Assembly: GCA_900543345.1 (NCBI GenBank)
Contig: UQRJ01000113.1
Span: 1 to 8,559 of the forward strand
Direction of reading: 5' to 3'
DNA: 8,559 bases
Source of the DNA: an uncultured Sporolactobacillus sp.
GTDB taxonomy: Bacteria; Bacillota; Bacilli; Bacillales; Sporolactobacillaceae
Shown: positions 6,699 to 8,559 of the stretch, piece by piece
Numbering within the stretch: position 1 is the stretch's first letter
Layout: every line of letters begins with the position of its first letter
Made by a program: the position numbers and the translations under genes
The notes under the pieces: model-generated
The model's database searches: none
What the model saw: only the letters and a program-made list of their open reading frames with translations
Told to the model about the DNA's origin: nothing

Positions 6699-7697
6699 TT
6701 AAGGTTTCAAGATGATTTTTCCGAAAATTTTGCGATCCTGCATCAGCCGATGAGCTTCGCGCGCCTGATCCAGCGGCAGAACGCGGTCAATGATCGGTTT
6801 GAGTTTTCCTTCTTCAACCAATTGCAGTACCGTCACTAAATCTTCGCGTCGCCAACTGGTTGATCCGATAATCGTTATTTCCCGCGTCCAGACATAGCGC
6901 AAATCCGTCACGGCATTGAATCCGGTTGTTGCGCCGCAAGTGAGAATGCGTCCACCTTTTTTCGTCGCCAAAATGCTTTTCGGCCAGGTCTTTTCGCCCG
7001 TATAATCGACCACGACGTCCGCACCGTGCTTTTTGGTGATTTGCCAAGTTGTCCTGGAAAAATCATCTTTCTGATAATTGATAACGTAATCGGCTCCCAA
7101 TTCCTTCAGCTTTTCCGCTTTTTCATCCGATCCGGCTGCCGCAATCACCCGAGCCCCCGCAAGCTTGGCGATCTGTACTAATGCGTTGCCGACGCCGCCG
7201 CTGGCCCCTAAGATCAGAACGGTTTCGTTGACTCGGAGCTTGCCGCGGGTAATCAGCATTCTCCAGGCCGTTCCATAGGCTATGGGCAGAGCCGCGGCAT
7301 CTTCAAATGAGAGTTGCTCAGGCAGGGGAATAATATTCGCGGCCGGTACCCTGACATATTCGGCCAACCCGCCGGTGGTATCTTCTCCCAACGCCCCAAA
7401 TTTCGGAATTTTCGGGTCAACCAAGACCCGCTGGCCGATTTGTATCCCGGTGACGCCTGCGCCGATTTCATCGATATAACCGGCGACGTCGCCACCGGAA
7501 ATATGCGGAAAGCTGACCCTATTTTTCTTCCCTGGCATTCCTTCTCTGACAAAGATATCCAGATGGTTTAAACTGGCGGCAACCACTTTCACGACAACAT
7601 GTCCCGGACAGACTTCCGGTTTCGGATATTCACCAACAACGACCTTGTCCAAACCGCCATTTCCCGTAATCAATGCTGCTTTCATTACAATCTTCAT
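6699..7697 (-). CDS. MDR-family NAD(P)-dependent quinone/enone reductase-like
   Basis: A medium-chain dehydrogenase/reductase of 332 aa, close to the group annotated as zinc-binding alcohol dehydrogenase or NADPH:quinone reductase. The N-terminal catalytic fold (about 1-130) has SLNHLD (42-47) and HISGGDVAG (65-73), where zinc alcohol dehydrogenases carry Cys and GHE ligands. The nucleotide-binding fold has GASGGVG (164-170), and the end FGKIILKP is typical. The four-cysteine structural-zinc lobe is missing: residues 93-108 go straight from VDPKIPKF to the GG-AEYV element. A zinc-free reductase of enones, quinones or enoyl-CoA compounds is therefore likelier than a true alcohol dehydrogenase. 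The first ATG 7697 overlaps the VOC stop by ATGA. ATG 7685 (MKAALITG) fits the usual family start better. The ribosome site GGAGAGGA ends directly before 7697, so the start is uncertain by four codons. Confidence 0.92.
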   Translation of the reverse strand: MKIVMKAALITGNGGLDKVVVGEYPKPEVCPGHVVVKVVAASLNHLDIFVREGMPGKKNRVSFPHISGGDVAGYIDEIGAGVTGIQIGQRVLVDPKIPKFGALGEDTTGGLAEYVRVPAANIIPLPEQLSFEDAAALPIAYGTAWRMLITRGKLRVNETVLILGASGGVGNALVQIAKLAGARVIAAAGSDEKAEKLKELGADYVINYQKDDFSRTTWQITKKHGADVVVDYTGEKTWPKSILATKKGGRILTCGATTGFNAVTDLRYVWTREITIIGSTSWRREDLVTVLQLVEEGKLKPIIDRVLPLDQAREAHRLMQDRKIFGKIILKP

Positions 7698-8455
7698 TCC
7701 TCTCCATTTTTTGATTTTAACGTCACACCATGAAAAGATCCCGACAGCCTATGTTCCGCTCCTTGCCAGACAATGGCGGCAACGTTTTGATTCACCGGCT
7801 CAACCGCCTTATTTTTTACAAAGGTGATCAATAAGTTGCCTGAATTTAAAGTCATTTGATCTTTTTGATATGTTTTAGCGTTAAAATTGTCCTTTTTTCC
7901 CCACAAAAACAACTTCGTCCATTCATCGGCAAGTGCCAGGTCGTTGACTCTGACAATCAAACCGTACACACTCGGATTCAAGCTCGTTTCCCTTTCAGGT
8001 TGTTCCGCCCGATCCCATTGAATGAGAAAGGGAAGTTCAATATCGTTGGTCGAGTCATATAAATATAATTGTCTCCATGTTACAAGCGTACCGTCGGGCC
8101 GTCGACGTTGCCCGTGAATCGGCCCGACGGTTGTTACTCCCGCCTGCCTAAAGCGTTCGGCATCGCCGGCAATATCGGAAGTGCGCAAGGCAAGATGAAC
8201 GATTCCTTCTCGGCGTCCGGATCGAATAATACGATCGATCACACTATGCGGCACTCGATTTTTCCTTGCCAAGTCCCAATCATAGACGCCGATCCATTCA
8301 ACGTAACCGAAATTAAAGTGAGCCAACGTGTTATAAGTCCCTCTGGTTTCATGCCTTCCCCCCTTCACGGCATATAGGCCGACACGCCGGCCTTCTTCAA
8401 TCAATCGATCCGGATCGTTCACATAATGAATGATATGATCAACGGCGTACGGCAT
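7694..8455 (-). CDS. VOC-fold protein, glyoxalase-3-like domain
   Basis: A 253-aa protein of the vicinal oxygen chelate superfamily, matching the glyoxalase-like domain found in many Bacillota. The first module has VDHIIHYV (5-12), GGRHETRGTYNTLAHF (32-47) and YVEWIGVYD (51-59). His7 and Glu53 are plausible metal ligands. Next come GIVHLALRTSD (84-94) and LPFLIQWD (141-148), then a degenerate second half. VOC proteins include dioxygenases, isomerases, glyoxalases and resistance proteins, so the reaction is not predictable. The start is ATG 8455, because AAGGGGGGTGAT (8463-8474) sits 7 bases upstream. GTG 8467, four codons earlier, lies inside that ribosome site and is rejected. The stop overlaps the dehydrogenase start by 4 bases, so the two are probably translated together. 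It is the first intact gene of the series in this window. Confidence 0.88.
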   Translation of the reverse strand: MPYAVDHIIHYVNDPDRLIEEGRRVGLYAVKGGRHETRGTYNTLAHFNFGYVEWIGVYDWDLARKNRVPHSVIDRIIRSGRREGIVHLALRTSDIAGDAERFRQAGVTTVGPIHGQRRRPDGTLVTWRQLYLYDSTNDIELPFLIQWDRAEQPERETSLNPSVYGLIVRVNDLALADEWTKLFLWGKKDNFNAKTYQKDQMTLNSGNLLITFVKNKAVEPVNQNVAAIVWQGAEHRLSGSFHGVTLKSKNGEE

Positions 8456-8462
8456 CGCTGCT

Positions 8463-8474
8463 ATCACCCCCCTT
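8463..8474 (-). promoter_or_regulatory. Strong ribosome binding site of the VOC gene
   Basis: AAGGGGGGTGAT is almost the complement of the 16S rRNA 3' end (AAGGAGGTGAT), with a 7-base spacer to ATG 8455. It decides the start in favour of 8455 over GTG 8467. Confidence 0.7.
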
Positions 8475-8512
8475 CATGACCTATTTGTCGGTTAACGTAA
8501 GCCATGATAGAG
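8475..8512. other. Right flank upstream of the series
   Basis: Only 38 bases separate the ribosome site from the adapter. No promoter is recognisable. On the minus strand one frame is open from the edge to a TGA at 8464-8466, 8 bases before the VOC start. The other two frames stop at 8492-8494 and 8481-8483. An upstream gene of the same operon could end here, but the fragment is too short to tell. Confidence 0.3.
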
Positions 8513-8559
8513 CTGTCTCTTATACACATCTCCGAGCCCACGAGACCCTAAGACATCTC
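8513..8559. other. Nextera adapter with the same index, inverted (artefact)
   Basis: CTGTCTCTTATACACATCT (8513-8531) is the reverse complement of the Tn5 mosaic end. CCGAGCCCACGAGAC (8532-8546) and index CCTAAGAC (8547-8554) are the reverse complement of the left end. Biological sequence ends at 8512. Confidence 0.97.

Noticed and set aside
49..8512. CRISPR array, tRNA, rRNA or phage genes
   Set aside because: Reading the gaps and both strands by eye showed no repeat-spacer pattern, no tRNA-like cloverleaf and no recognisable phage protein; nearly all bases are in metabolic genes.
1..8559. Terminal inverted repeats suggesting a transposon or linear element
   Set aside because: Both ends are exact library adapter with mosaic end, primer and index; no transposase gene and no target duplication are present.

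Overview
The window is one continuous 8.46 kb piece of bacterial DNA (49-8512) with sequencing-library adapter at both ends (1-48 and 8513-8559). The adapters are Nextera-type transposase ends with the same index, in inverted orientation. The window is therefore probably one tagmented, PCR-amplified fragment, and genome context outside it is unavailable. All convincing genes lie on the minus strand, so transcription runs right to left. Strong Shine-Dalgarno sites of the GGAGG / AGGTGAT type, a Gram-positive style lipoprotein signal on the solute-binding protein, moderate G+C and the protein sequences suggest a Bacillota (Firmicutes) bacterium. Genus cannot be assigned.

Layout in the direction of transcription: (1) a glyoxalase-3-like VOC-fold protein at 8455-7694; (2) a quinone-reductase-like MDR dehydrogenase without the structural-zinc lobe at 7697-6699, overlapping gene 1 by ATGA; (3) a 122 bp gap holding a possible 22-codon reading frame coupled to the next start; (4) a complete ABC importer of the taurine/sulfonate/NMT1 type, made of ATPase (6576-5803), permease (5783-4980) and lipoprotein binding protein (4954-3965), with gaps of 19 and 25 bp; (5) a UbiD-family decarboxylase (3938-2580); (6) a 65-residue unassigned protein (2583-2386) overlapping the UbiD stop by ATGA; (7) a UbiX flavin prenyltransferase (2293-1736) after a 92 bp gap with two short dyads; (8) an M20D AbgB-like amidohydrolase (1640-222) after a 95 bp gap with a candidate terminator. 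Positions 49-221 hold no confident gene.

The genes suggest a small-molecule uptake and degradation unit. The importer would bring in a small organic acid or conjugate. The M20D enzyme would split an amide-linked conjugate, and UbiX would make the prenylated-FMN cofactor with which UbiD removes CO2 from an aromatic, heteroaromatic or alpha,beta-unsaturated acid. The MDR and VOC proteins could process the product. The gene identities are read from sequence motifs. The pathway, its order and its substrate are inference. The least explained items are the 65-aa protein coupled to UbiD, two unusual residues at predicted metal-ligand positions of UbiD, and the substrate of the whole cassette.
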